A stretch of 64,000 nt of DNA from Thermoproteota archaeon (lineage in GTDB: Archaea; Thermoproteota; Thermoprotei; Gearchaeales; Gearchaeaceae): NCBI GenBank assembly GCA_021324265.1, contig JAJPJK010000002.1, positions 1-64,000 on the forward strand. Direction: 5' to 3'. Each line of letters begins with the position of its first letter. Positions within the stretch are counted from its first letter, which is position 1. Below the pieces are notes generated by a model, which searched no databases, was not told the DNA's origin, and was given only the letters and a program-made list of their open reading frames with translations. Made by a program: the position numbers and the translations under genes. Shown in pieces: positions 49,195 through 59,198 of this stretch.

Positions 49195-49679
49195 TGAAAC
49201 TTCTTGTTACATGCAAACCTCTTAAGGAAAAGAAAGCGCTGGAGGAAATTTTGAGTTTAATTTTTCAGATCGATGCACATGCCAGAGTAGATGAACATCA
49301 GATAAAGCCAGGCCTTTTTACTGTGGAAACAAAAGCAAAAAAAGAAGAAATAGCAAGGATTCTACTAAAAGCAAGACGCTCGTATATAAAAAAAGTTATT
49401 CCTGTCGAGATGATTACTCGTGATTTAATTGCGTTAAAAGAGCTTATTAAGAAAATCGAAAAGGGGAAAAGGATAGCTGTTAGGTGCTCACATAGGTTTG
49501 GAGTAAGCTCAAAGAATGTAGAAATTCTTTTAGGCAATATTGCGAAATCTGAAGGTCTTAATATAGATCTTGAAAATCCCGATTATGTACTGATCATCGA
49601 GCCTGTTCGTGATCTCTATTATGCCTCTATCCTTTCATTTCTGGAATATAAGATTCTGACAGGTAGAAAATCGATATAA
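49194..49679 (+). CDS. THUMP-domain protein
   Basis: Small THUMP-like fold: IAVRCSHRFGVSSKNVEILLGNIAKSEGLNIDLENPDYVLIIEPVRDLYYASIL. Confidence 0.75.
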   Translation: MKLLVTCKPLKEKKALEEILSLIFQIDAHARVDEHQIKPGLFTVETKAKKEEIARILLKARRSYIKKVIPVEMITRDLIALKELIKKIEKGKRIAVRCSHRFGVSSKNVEILLGNIAKSEGLNIDLENPDYVLIIEPVRDLYYASILSFLEYKILTGRKSI

Positions 49680-49704
49680 ACCATTGATAATAATTAATAA
49701 CTAG

Positions 49705-50898
49705 ATGTCCGAAAATGATTTTGAAAGATATTTTCGATCATCTTATCTATTCAAAGATGAAAGTAAGTTATTCCCTGAGCATGTTCCTGCTTATCTTCCT
49801 TTTAGGGAAGAGCAAATCAAAAGACTGATATTCTTTTTTAGGGGGTTGGTAGAACCAGAAAATTTTGTTTTTTACAGGGCGATATGCTACGGTCCCGCGG
49901 GTACAGGTAAGACAGCTGTGGCGAAATTCTTCGGGAAGCTTATAATCGAGGAAGCAAAAAAGAAAGGTACAAATTTACGCTTTATACACATAAACTGTCA
50001 TCTTGAAAGGACTTATTTCATGATAGTAAGTAAGATAGCAGAAAGTCTCATAGCAGGCATTCCAAAGCGAGGCTTTTCTCCTAAACAATATCTTGCATGG
50101 ATTTTGGAATATCTGGAGGATGAAAACATTAAGTTATTGATTTGCCTCGATGAAGCAGACTATATCATAAGAAATGATCCTGAAATTTTATATGATCTAA
50201 CTAGATCCTCTGAGCTCGATTCAGCTAAAGTAAGGTTGAATTTATTGATCATTTTAAGAGATATATCGATTCTCTATAATCTAGACGAAAGTGTGCTTAG
50301 TACTCTTCAAAGAAATCTGAATCAATTCAATCCTTATACTTATTTCGAAATAAAGGAAATATTAAAGGAAAGGATAGGTGAGGCCTTTCTGCCTAATACA
50401 GTAGAAGAAGGTGTTATAGATAGTATAGCAATGAAAGCAGGCGTCGACAGGGGTGGAAGAGGCGATGCAAGGTTTGCACTAGAGCTCATTTGGAGGGCAG
50501 GTAAAATTGCGGAAATAGAAAACTCGCGCAGAGTAAATATTGAACATCTGAGGAAGGCCATGAGTGAAATATATCCAGGCATAACGAGCGAAGTATTCGA
50601 TACGTTGCTTGAAGAGGAAAAAATTTTGTTGTTATCTATTTGCAGGGCATTAAGAGAGGAAAAAGCTGCAATGGTGAGCACGAGGTCTGTGAAGGAATAT
50701 TATGACTTGATTTGCGAAAAGCTAAAGAGGAAGCCGAAAGGATATACTCAATTTTGGAGCTATATACAAAGCCTTAGGAATAAAAACTTAATTAACGTTT
50801 CTGTGATGAATGAAAAAAGGGGCAGAAGAGGCTACATTTCAATAGACTTTCCAATAGATAGCTTGGAGAATAAACTGCTTGAGTATGTCAAAGCCTAG
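49705..50898 (+). CDS. cdc6: Orc1/Cdc6 replication initiator
   Basis: PFREEQIKRLIFFFRGLVEPENFVFYRAICYGPAGTGKTAVAKFFG; LICLDEADYII; C-terminal wHTH. Confidence 0.93.
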   Translation: MSENDFERYFRSSYLFKDESKLFPEHVPAYLPFREEQIKRLIFFFRGLVEPENFVFYRAICYGPAGTGKTAVAKFFGKLIIEEAKKKGTNLRFIHINCHLERTYFMIVSKIAESLIAGIPKRGFSPKQYLAWILEYLEDENIKLLICLDEADYIIRNDPEILYDLTRSSELDSAKVRLNLLIILRDISILYNLDESVLSTLQRNLNQFNPYTYFEIKEILKERIGEAFLPNTVEEGVIDSIAMKAGVDRGGRGDARFALELIWRAGKIAEIENSRRVNIEHLRKAMSEIYPGITSEVFDTLLEEEKILLLSICRALREEKAAMVSTRSVKEYYDLICEKLKRKPKGYTQFWSYIQSLRNKNLINVSVMNEKRGRRGYISIDFPIDSLENKLLEYVKA

Positions 50899-51160
50899 TA
50901 GAGTAGAGGAATTGCTTGGTAGCAGATGGAAGGTTAGGATGATCAAGGAGCTAGTAAATGAAAATGAAATAAACATTAGCGCACTTGTTAAAAGGTCGCA
51001 TTCATTTTTCAGAACGGCAACAGAGTATATCGAGTTTCTAAAGGAAATAGGTCTTGTTAAAGAAAAGAGATTTGGGAAGGTTCGAATTGTGGTAGTGAAT
51101 AGGAATTCTGAATATTATTTTCTCCTAAAAAGGCTCATTGAAGTTATCGAAACAAAATAG
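50879..51160 (+). CDS. Small winged-helix DNA-binding protein
   Basis: LLGSRWKVRMIKELVNENEINISALVKRSHSFFRTATEYIEFLKEIGLVKEKRFGKVRIVVV. Confidence 0.75.
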   Translation: MSMSKPSRVEELLGSRWKVRMIKELVNENEINISALVKRSHSFFRTATEYIEFLKEIGLVKEKRFGKVRIVVVNRNSEYYFLLKRLIEVIETK

Positions 51161-51164
51161 AAAG

Positions 51165-51189
51165 TTTATTTCAATTTAATTGGAATAAA
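51165..51189. promoter_or_regulatory. Inverted repeat upstream of rfcS, possible operator
   Basis: TTTATTTCAAT-tta-ATTGGAATAAA: 11-bp arms, 10/11 complementary. Confidence 0.45.
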
Positions 51190-51199
51190 ATAGGGAGTA

Positions 51200-52168
51200 A
51201 TGAGTGAAGAATTACTCTGGATAGAAAAGTATCGTCCTAAGACCTTAGATGAGATTGTTAATCAGGAAGACATTATAAGAAGCTTGAAGAGGCTTATAGA
51301 AGAAAAGAATATGCCGCATCTACTTTTCACTGGACCTCCTGGTGTTGGGAAGACAGCTACCGCGTTGGCTTTCGTTCGAGAATTATATGGAGAGGAATGG
51401 AGGAATAATGTGCTTGAATTAAATGCAAGCGATGAAAGGGGTATTGATACGATAAGAGAAAAGATTAGGGAAAGATTCGCTAAAACTCTTCCTCTTGGAG
51501 ATATACCTTTTAAGATCGTCATCTTAGATGAGAGCGATGCAATGACAAGTGAAGCGCAAACAGCATTGAGGAGAATTATGGAGATTTATGCTAGGAATAT
51601 TCGCTTTATACTTACTTGTAACTATAGCAACCGAATCATTGAACCTATACAATCGAGAACAGTTGTTCTCAGATTTCTACCGCTTGAAAAGGAGCATGTG
51701 ATTAAAAGGCTAAATTATATCGCAAATAACGAGAAGGTGAAAATAGATGAACAAGCATTGGAAACAATTTTTGATCTCAGTAACGGTGATCTTCGAAGAG
51801 CAATCAATCTGCTTCAAAGTGCTTCATTGTTTGGTGAGGTCACTTCTGAAGTTGTATATAAAGTTGCGGGTGCTGTAAAGCCAAGGGAAGTGAAGGCGAT
51901 TTTCGACAGCCTAATAAAAGGAAATTTTGAAAGCGCAAGGGATGCGGTGCTGAAGATGCTTTTCAATGATGGCATTTCAGGGACGGAAATAATATACTAT
52001 TTGTATAGGGAAGTCTATAGGCTTAATGTTCCTGATGAATGTAAACTGAATCTCATTGAAGTCCTAGGCGAATATGAATATAGAATCCTTGAAGGATCAA
52101 GTGAAGAGATACAGCTCAATTCAATGCTCGCGAAGATGCAGTTAATTCTCAAAAATTATTCTAAATGA
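51200..52168 (+). CDS. rfcS: Replication factor C small subunit
   Basis: LLWIEKYRPKTLDEIVNQ; LLFTGPPGVGKTATALAF; LDESDAMTSEAQTALRRIME. Confidence 0.98.
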   Translation: MSEELLWIEKYRPKTLDEIVNQEDIIRSLKRLIEEKNMPHLLFTGPPGVGKTATALAFVRELYGEEWRNNVLELNASDERGIDTIREKIRERFAKTLPLGDIPFKIVILDESDAMTSEAQTALRRIMEIYARNIRFILTCNYSNRIIEPIQSRTVVLRFLPLEKEHVIKRLNYIANNEKVKIDEQALETIFDLSNGDLRRAINLLQSASLFGEVTSEVVYKVAGAVKPREVKAIFDSLIKGNFESARDAVLKMLFNDGISGTEIIYYLYREVYRLNVPDECKLNLIEVLGEYEYRILEGSSEEIQLNSMLAKMQLILKNYSK

Positions 52169-53430
52169 GCATAAAGAAGGAAGAAATATGGACGTTTAAG
52201 CATAGACCTAGGCGAGTTGAGGAAATTGTAGGTAATGATGAGGCTAAGAAGGAGTTTTTGGATTGGCTAGGGATCTGGATGAAAGGGAAGCCGCCAATAA
52301 AAAAAGCTGTATTGATTTATGGCCCACCAGGTGTTGGTAAGACACTTTTAGTCGAAGTTGCCGCAAGCCAATTTGATCTTGAACTTCATGAAGTGAATGC
52401 AGGAGATATCTATAGCTTGGAATTCATAAAGAAGGCTGCGCTCGAATCAAGTAAGGAGCTCAGTTTGGTGAATAAAATGAAAATTATAGTCGTAGATGAG
52501 CTGGATAGTATAGAAGGGCCAAAGGCCAATTATGTCCTTAATATTCTTATGGAATTAATTAATGAATCTAAGTTTCCTGTCGTTTTCATAGCCAACGATG
52601 GCTGGAAACCAATACTCTACCCTATAAGAAATGCATGTTTGATGATTGAGATGAAGCGACTTTCAAATAAGCTGATCGTTGGTTATCTTGCAAATATATG
52701 CAAAAAAGAAGGTTTGAAATATGAAGAGGAGGCTTTGAAAGTGATAGCTGAACGATCTGAAGGGGATATGAGGAGTGCGATCTTAGATCTGCAGTTTTGT
52801 TCAATATTTGGTAAAATAGGCGTGAAAGAAGTAAACATTGTATCTGCAAAAGACAGGCAAACTGATGTCTTCAGTGCGATAAGAAATGTTATTTATGCTC
52901 AAAGTTTCTTTTCTGCCAAGAGTGTGATCGATGAATTTCCATATGATCAGGATACATTGCTGCTATGGATTGAGGAGAACGTTTTTAGATTCTATACCAA
53001 TCCCCGTGATCTAGCTTTGGCATATGATCGATTGTCTAAGGCAGATATTTATAGAGCTAGAGCCAATAAGGAGAGATATTGGAGATTTATACTATATTTT
53101 TCTGATCTCATAACTGCTGGCGTAGCACTTTCTAAATCTCAAAGGCCTACCTATGCAAAGATGCAGTTTCCTCAAACTTTGCGGGTGCTATCTAGGCAAA
53201 GACAATCAAGAGAGATGCGAAACTATGTGTTGGAGAAGATCTCCAAGAGCAATCATCTCTCTTTAAGGAAAGCCCTGGATGAAATATTCTGGTTTCTTTT
53301 AGTAATGCTGAAAAATGAGGAATTTAAAAAACGGTTTGCTAAGAGGTATGAACTTGATGAAGATTTCATGAATTATCTCACAAACCTTGCTTCTAATATA
53401 GATGTGAAAATACAGTCAAGGTCTAAATAG
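52165..53430 (+). CDS. rfcL: Replication factor C large subunit
   Basis: WTFKHRPRRVEEIVGNDEAKKEFLDWL; YGPPGVGKTLLVEVAA; VDELDSIEG. Confidence 0.95.
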   Translation: MSIKKEEIWTFKHRPRRVEEIVGNDEAKKEFLDWLGIWMKGKPPIKKAVLIYGPPGVGKTLLVEVAASQFDLELHEVNAGDIYSLEFIKKAALESSKELSLVNKMKIIVVDELDSIEGPKANYVLNILMELINESKFPVVFIANDGWKPILYPIRNACLMIEMKRLSNKLIVGYLANICKKEGLKYEEEALKVIAERSEGDMRSAILDLQFCSIFGKIGVKEVNIVSAKDRQTDVFSAIRNVIYAQSFFSAKSVIDEFPYDQDTLLLWIEENVFRFYTNPRDLALAYDRLSKADIYRARANKERYWRFILYFSDLITAGVALSKSQRPTYAKMQFPQTLRVLSRQRQSREMRNYVLEKISKSNHLSLRKALDEIFWFLLVMLKNEEFKKRFAKRYELDEDFMNYLTNLASNIDVKIQSRSK

Positions 53431-54438
53431 TTTCCAAACCTCTTCTTCTTCACCTTCCTCTTCCAAATTCCTGGATTTTCCTTCCTTGTTTATTATTATC
53501 ATATTTCTTTCTCTTTTTAATGAACCAATTATTGACCAATTTTTTCCTTCTTCACTTAAAATTTTTTGAAGTAAATCTATCTTGTTTTTCACTACTACGC
53601 AAATCAAAGATCCAGAACTCAATGCCTTTAATGGGTTAAGATTTAATACATTGAAAATTTTCTCGGTAACATCGAGCTTGAAAATTTTTTCTTCCCATAC
53701 TTCGAAACCAGTTTCGAGGAAGTTACCCATTTCTTTTAGGGCTACAATTATTCCTCCTTCCGTAGGATCATGCGCATAAACAGCGATATTATTTTCGAAG
53801 ATTTTAATTCCTGGGTTGAAAACAGACAACTCGTTTAATAGTGATTTTGCTTTTCTTATATCCTCTTCGTTGATTTTCCCAAGAAGCAATTCTTCGAAGT
53901 CATTTGCGATTATAGCAGTTGCTTCTAAAGCTATTGGTTTTATTTGAACTATATAATAATTTTCAGGATTATTTTTAAGGTCTTTAATTTGTTTTATCCT
54001 CTCTTCGTAATTGCCAATAAGTTCACCGAGCATGAATGTAATAACGATTGGTTCTTTTACTGAAGGACTAAACTCAGTATGTCCTCCTACCAAGTTTATT
54101 TTGAATTCTCTAGCTTTATGTAAGATTTCTTGGTGCAGTATTGATAGGTCTTCTTTTTTGTAATGGGTCGGTAATATAATGCAAGTTAAAGCGAATTTCG
54201 GTCTAGCTCCCGCTGCGACTATATCATTACTCGCTATCGTGATTGAAAGGGCTCCGAGGTTTTTTCTTGCTCCAGTGATAGGATCAACGTGTACAGCAAT
54301 GACATTGCCAGTTCTAAGTATCGCTGCATCTGCTCCTATTCTCGGTCCTAGCAATACATTTTCATCGATATTGATTTGCTTAAGTAGGTTCTTCATTTCT
54401 TCTATTGTAAGTTTACCTATCTTCTTCTCAGAGACCAT
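53416..54438 (-). CDS. AIR synthase/HypE/SelD-like ATP-binding superfamily protein
   Basis: GPRIGADAAILRTGNVIAVHVDPITGARKNLGALSITIASNDIVAAGARPKFALT; HDPTEGGIIVALKEMG. Confidence 0.85.
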   Translation of the reverse strand: MVSEKKIGKLTIEEMKNLLKQINIDENVLLGPRIGADAAILRTGNVIAVHVDPITGARKNLGALSITIASNDIVAAGARPKFALTCIILPTHYKKEDLSILHQEILHKAREFKINLVGGHTEFSPSVKEPIVITFMLGELIGNYEERIKQIKDLKNNPENYYIVQIKPIALEATAIIANDFEELLLGKINEEDIRKAKSLLNELSVFNPGIKIFENNIAVYAHDPTEGGIIVALKEMGNFLETGFEVWEEKIFKLDVTEKIFNVLNLNPLKALSSGSLICVVVKNKIDLLQKILSEEGKNWSIIGSLKRERNMIIINKEGKSRNLEEEGEEEEVWKLFRP

Positions 54439-54475
54439 GACATGGTTTTTATTAATTAATTAATTAATAATTGGG

Positions 54476-55015
54476 ATGGAGGAACTTTTGCTGGAAAGCT
54501 ATTTTAATTATGAAATGGCTAAAGTAAAGGTCAAAGTCATTCGCGATCACTCAGAGGTAAATTTTTTAGGTAACAGATTTGGCCCTTTTGTAAAAGGACA
54601 AGACGTAGAACTACCTAGAGCCTTGGCAAGATTGTTGGCAGATCAAGGCATAACTGAATATCCTTTCCCTACAATTTCGCTCGATGACATAAGGAAAAGA
54701 CATTATCAGGAAATTTCGAATAAAATCGAATTAAAAAAAATAGAAGATGACTTCTATCTTCAAGCAAAGGAACTTATTCTTCTAGCGCAGAAAAATGTCA
54801 TAAAAGATAGCCCTAGAGAAATAAAGAGATTATTGGATGAAATATGCTTGAAAAGGCTTGAGAAAATCTTCAGAAATGTCCTATATGTCGAGGATGTGAA
54901 GAAAATAAATCAACTCATGGCCTATGAGGAAAGATATCTATTCATGATTCTCCGCGATCTAGTGAAAAATTGGAGAGAAGACGTTTTAAATAATGCTTTC
55001 ATGAAAAAGATCTAA
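54476..55015 (+). CDS. GINS complex subunit, Gins23-like (B domain before A domain)
   Basis: Small beta domain (VIRDHSEVNFLGNRFGPFVKGQDVELPRALARLLADQGITEY) followed by helices; immediately upstream of mcm. Confidence 0.82.
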   Translation: MEELLLESYFNYEMAKVKVKVIRDHSEVNFLGNRFGPFVKGQDVELPRALARLLADQGITEYPFPTISLDDIRKRHYQEISNKIELKKIEDDFYLQAKELILLAQKNVIKDSPREIKRLLDEICLKRLEKIFRNVLYVEDVKKINQLMAYEERYLFMILRDLVKNWREDVLNNAFMKKI

Positions 55016-55017
55016 AA

Positions 55018-57054
55018 ATGGAAGAATTCAAAGATTACAAGGCATTATATAAGAAGTTTTTCAGAGAATACACACAGGATGATAAACCCTACTATTTGGG
55101 GAAGATTGGAGAAATGATAGCCTTGAACTATAGATCACTAACTTTTTCTCATAGGCATCTTTTTTCCTTTAATACGGAGCTTGCAGATCTTCTACTTAGG
55201 AATCCAGAAGAACAATTAAGTTATGCAGAAGAGGCATTAAAGGATCTCATATTAGAACAAGACGATGAGTTTCTGGAAAGGAATAAGAGGATATTCGTGA
55301 GGGTAAATGATATCTATCTCGACGAGTACAAGATTAAAATTAGGAATATTCGTGCCAACTATCTTGGTAGTCTAGTAGAAGTTAGAGGCGTCGTGACAAA
55401 ATGTAGTGCCATTAGATACAAACTCATCGGGGCCAAGTTCTTATGTGAGAATTGCGGTGCAGTTTTCGAAGCAAATATATCATCTTTGCGGAGGATCGAA
55501 TCTGTCAAGTGCATTAACTGTTCAGCGAAAGTTACAAAGATGCTCGATAAAAGTTTCATAGACGTTCAAAGAATAATTATACAGGAGCCGCTTGAAGAAG
55601 TCCCTGCAGGACAAATCCCCAGAACTCTTGAAGTGTATCTTGAAGGCGATATAGTTGACTTGGCCTATCCTGGCAATCACGTTACTGTAACAGGTATATT
55701 GAAAGAGAGGAAAATACCTGTTCAGGATGAACTCACATTCTCTTCCTATTTGCATGCTGTAGACTTGCAGGTAAGAGAAAGAGGCTTTGAAGAAGAAGAG
55801 CTGTCTCCTGAGGATGAAGAAGAAATTCTCAAGCTCAAATCAAGTTATTCGAATGTAGGTGAAGCAATAGTAGATTCGATAGCACCTTCTATTCACGGAT
55901 TAAGGTCAATAAAGAAAGCCCTTGCGCTTCAGCTTTTTGGAGGAGTATCTAAGCTCATGCCCGATGGTGTTAGGATAAGGGGAGATATACATGTTTGTCT
56001 CGTAGGCGATCCTGGTACAGCTAAGACACAGTTGCTAAGATATATGGTTCAACTTGCACCTAAAGGGGTATACACCACAGGTAAGGGTGCCTCGGCAGCT
56101 GGGCTTACGGCTGCTGTTGTGAAAGATAAAGCATCTGGTGATTTTTATCTTGAGGCTGGTGCACTAGTGCTTGCTGATCAAGGATTGGCTGCAGTAGACG
56201 AAGTCGATAAAATGAGAAATGAAGATAGAGTAGCAATGCATGAAGCTATGGAGCAGCAAACTGTAAGTATAGCCAAGGCCGGTATTGTTGCAACTCTCAA
56301 TGCGCGTTGCGCAATACTAGCGGCTGCAAATCCATCTTTGGGAAGATTTGAAAGAAATAAAACAATAGCAGAGAACATTGATCTACCTATAACTTTGCTT
56401 TCACGTTTTGATCTCATATTTCCTATCATAGATATACCTAGTAAAGAAAGTGATGCGAAGTTGGCTATGCATGTGCTAATGATACATGGAGGTTCGCAGG
56501 AACCATTTAAGAACGTCATAAGTCCTGAGCTCCTCAGAAAATATGTGATTTATGCTAAGAAAAATTTGCATCCTAAGCTTTCACAGGAAGCACAACAAGA
56601 AATTATGAACTTTTACCTTAGGATGAGGGAAGCTTCTAGCGAGGGATCTATGGCTATCACTCCTAGGCAGCTCGAAGCACTAATAAGGTTGACAGAAGCA
56701 CATGCAAGGATGAATTTAAGAAATGAGGCGAATCTTGAAGATGCTGTTGAGGCAATAAATTTAATGAAATACATGATGGAGACCGCAATGGTCGATATTA
56801 AGACCCAAAGGCTTGATGTGGATATCATAATGACCGGTCTTCCCAAATCCCAGCGAGATAGATTTGCTAAACTTAGAGATATTTTGGCTAGGTTGAACTA
56901 TGAAAAAGAACCTGTTGAATTAGAAGAGCTCTACCGTACTGCAGAAAATGAAGGTATTCCCAGAGCTGAGGCTGAGAAAATAATAAACAGGATGTTGCAA
57001 GAAGGAGATATTTTCACGCCTAAACAAGGTTACATAAAGAAAACGCCTTCTTAA
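55018..57054 (+). CDS. mcm: MCM replicative helicase
   Basis: Zn motif CENCGAVFEAN..CINCSAKV; VGDPGTAKTQLLRYM; LADQGLAAVDEVDKM; LLSRFDLIFPI. Confidence 0.98.
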   Translation: MEEFKDYKALYKKFFREYTQDDKPYYLGKIGEMIALNYRSLTFSHRHLFSFNTELADLLLRNPEEQLSYAEEALKDLILEQDDEFLERNKRIFVRVNDIYLDEYKIKIRNIRANYLGSLVEVRGVVTKCSAIRYKLIGAKFLCENCGAVFEANISSLRRIESVKCINCSAKVTKMLDKSFIDVQRIIIQEPLEEVPAGQIPRTLEVYLEGDIVDLAYPGNHVTVTGILKERKIPVQDELTFSSYLHAVDLQVRERGFEEEELSPEDEEEILKLKSSYSNVGEAIVDSIAPSIHGLRSIKKALALQLFGGVSKLMPDGVRIRGDIHVCLVGDPGTAKTQLLRYMVQLAPKGVYTTGKGASAAGLTAAVVKDKASGDFYLEAGALVLADQGLAAVDEVDKMRNEDRVAMHEAMEQQTVSIAKAGIVATLNARCAILAAANPSLGRFERNKTIAENIDLPITLLSRFDLIFPIIDIPSKESDAKLAMHVLMIHGGSQEPFKNVISPELLRKYVIYAKKNLHPKLSQEAQQEIMNFYLRMREASSEGSMAITPRQLEALIRLTEAHARMNLRNEANLEDAVEAINLMKYMMETAMVDIKTQRLDVDIIMTGLPKSQRDRFAKLRDILARLNYEKEPVELEELYRTAENEGIPRAEAEKIINRMLQEGDIFTPKQGYIKKTPS

Positions 57055-57055
57055 A

Positions 57056-59173
57056 TTGGACATAGCACTTTTGAATAAATACGGTATACCTGACGATTTT
57101 ATAAAAAGACTCCAATCTCAGGGGATAACTAGATTGTATCCTCCTCAAGCTCAGGCTATTGAAAAGGGCGTTTTAAATTACAAAAATCTTTTAATCGCTA
57201 CACCAACTGCATCTGGAAAGACGTTAATAGCCATAATTTCCAGCATAAAGCATTTAGCTAAAGGTGATAAGGTTTTATATCTTTGCCCTTTAAGAGCACT
57301 AGCGTCTGAGAAGTATGAAGAATTTAAATTCTTTCTAAATTACAAGATAGCGCTTTCGATAGGAGACTATGATAGCGATGACGCTTGGCTCAGGAATTAT
57401 GATGTGATAATTAGTACCTATGAAAAAACTGATAGCTTGTTGAGACATAGGGCTCCTTGGATAAGTGATGTTTCTCTCGTAGTCATAGATGAAGTGCATA
57501 TGCTCGATAGCGATCGAGGGCCTACCCTTGAATTCCTTATTGCTAGACTTAAAAGACAAATTCCTAATGCCCAGTTTCTTGCCTTAAGTGCAACTGTTAA
57601 AAATGCTGAAGAAATTGCCTCTTGGCTTAATGCAGAAGTTATAGTAAGCGATTGGCGTCCTGTGCCTCTAAGGGAAGGTGTTTATAGATCAGGTATCATC
57701 CATTATAAAGATGGGGGCACTAAAAAAATACCCATAAGAAGCGGCGTAGCATTTGTTGATCTCGCGCTCGATATCCTCGATGAGGGGGGTCAGGCTCTTA
57801 TTTTCAACTCTACAAGGGCAAATGCTTTAAGGAATGCAGAAAAGTTAAAGGAATTTGTTCGTAAATATCTTAAAAAGAGTGAGATAGAAGAGTTACGAGA
57901 TCTTGCAAATAATATTGAAAGCAATGATTGGTTATCTCAGACCCTAAAGGATCAAATAATGAACGGCGTTGCATTCCATCATGCAGGGCTTTCCTATAAT
58001 GCTAGAAGAGTTGTAGAAAATGGTTTCAGGGATTCTCTTATCAAAGTTGTTTCCTCTACTACTACACTTGGGGCGGGCATAAATGTACCCGCTAGAAGAG
58101 TGATAATAAACGAAATATCTCGTTATTCAGTTGGTCTCGGTTATTCAGAAATCATGACGGTGAATGAGTATAAACAATTGGCAGGCAGAGCAGGTAGGCC
58201 AAAATATGATACTTACGGTGAAGCGATAATTGTAGCGAAAGGAAAGTACGATGTTGATGTACTCATGGATAGCTATATAAAATCGGATGTGGAACCTATT
58301 ACTTCTCAAATTAAAGATGAAAAAGCCTTGCGTTCTCATATATTATCTCTCATAGCCAACGAAATTGTGACAAACGAAGATGAGCTTAATAAAATATTAG
58401 AGGAAACGCTTGCTTCTAGACAAATCGGTTCAATGATATTGAGAAGGTTGTCAAAAAACGTTGTCAGCTATTTAATGAAAGCATCCTTTATAGTTGCGAA
58501 AGAAAAATACGTTGCGACGAGTCTGGGCAAAAGGATCTCTGAGTTGTACATAGATCCTTTAACAGGGGAGCAGCTTGAAAACGGTATTAAGAGCGTTCCG
58601 ATAAGTCTAGCAAAGGATGAGTTTTACTATCTTCTATTGATATCTTCGGTCGAGGATATGCAAAGATTATCCGTCTTTAGAAGCGAAAACGATTTTCTAA
58701 TAGAGGAGTTGGAAAAAGTTTTGAATAGGTATCCCTTCAGACTTGACCCTCTTGATGATGATTCTCTTTCGATACTTAAAACAGCAAAACTTCTAAAGAG
58801 CTGGATAAATGAAGAGAGCGAAGATGAGATAGCAGATAAGTACGGCATAGGTTTGGGGGATCTCTACAGTGTTGTACAAGTAGCTAGCTGGATATGCCAT
58901 GCAGCAAAAGAGATCGCTAAACTTCTGGATCAGCAAGAAGCGTATAATTTTCTAGAAACACTAGAAGGAAGAATAGAAAACGGTGTTAAGGAAGAGCTCC
59001 TTGAATTGGTTCAGATTCCGAGAGTAGGCAGAACTAAGGCGAGAATACTTTATAACGCAGGCTTCAGATCCTTATCCAAGCTTAGGGAGGCAAAAGAAGA
59101 ACAGTTAATCGCTTTGCCCATGATAGGCCCTGAGACATATAAAAGCATCAAGGATTTCTTGGCTCAGCTTTAA
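57056..59173 (+). CDS. hel308: Hel308-type Ski2-like DNA helicase
   Basis: LYPPQAQAIEKG; TPTASGKTLIA; VVIDEVHML; ATLGAGIN-like TTTLGAGINVPARRVI; QLAGRAGRPKYD; C-terminal HhH; TTG start. Confidence 0.96.
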   Translation: MDIALLNKYGIPDDFIKRLQSQGITRLYPPQAQAIEKGVLNYKNLLIATPTASGKTLIAIISSIKHLAKGDKVLYLCPLRALASEKYEEFKFFLNYKIALSIGDYDSDDAWLRNYDVIISTYEKTDSLLRHRAPWISDVSLVVIDEVHMLDSDRGPTLEFLIARLKRQIPNAQFLALSATVKNAEEIASWLNAEVIVSDWRPVPLREGVYRSGIIHYKDGGTKKIPIRSGVAFVDLALDILDEGGQALIFNSTRANALRNAEKLKEFVRKYLKKSEIEELRDLANNIESNDWLSQTLKDQIMNGVAFHHAGLSYNARRVVENGFRDSLIKVVSSTTTLGAGINVPARRVIINEISRYSVGLGYSEIMTVNEYKQLAGRAGRPKYDTYGEAIIVAKGKYDVDVLMDSYIKSDVEPITSQIKDEKALRSHILSLIANEIVTNEDELNKILEETLASRQIGSMILRRLSKNVVSYLMKASFIVAKEKYVATSLGKRISELYIDPLTGEQLENGIKSVPISLAKDEFYYLLLISSVEDMQRLSVFRSENDFLIEELEKVLNRYPFRLDPLDDDSLSILKTAKLLKSWINEESEDEIADKYGIGLGDLYSVVQVASWICHAAKEIAKLLDQQEAYNFLETLEGRIENGVKEELLELVQIPRVGRTKARILYNAGFRSLSKLREAKEEQLIALPMIGPETYKSIKDFLAQL

Positions 59174-59198
59174 TAATGCAATTAGAATTCTTTCATCA

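Noticed and set aside
49680-49705. Possible replication origin next to orc1/cdc6
   Set aside because: The gap is only about 25 nt and has no evident ORB-type repeats or long AT-rich region; gene linkage alone is not enough.
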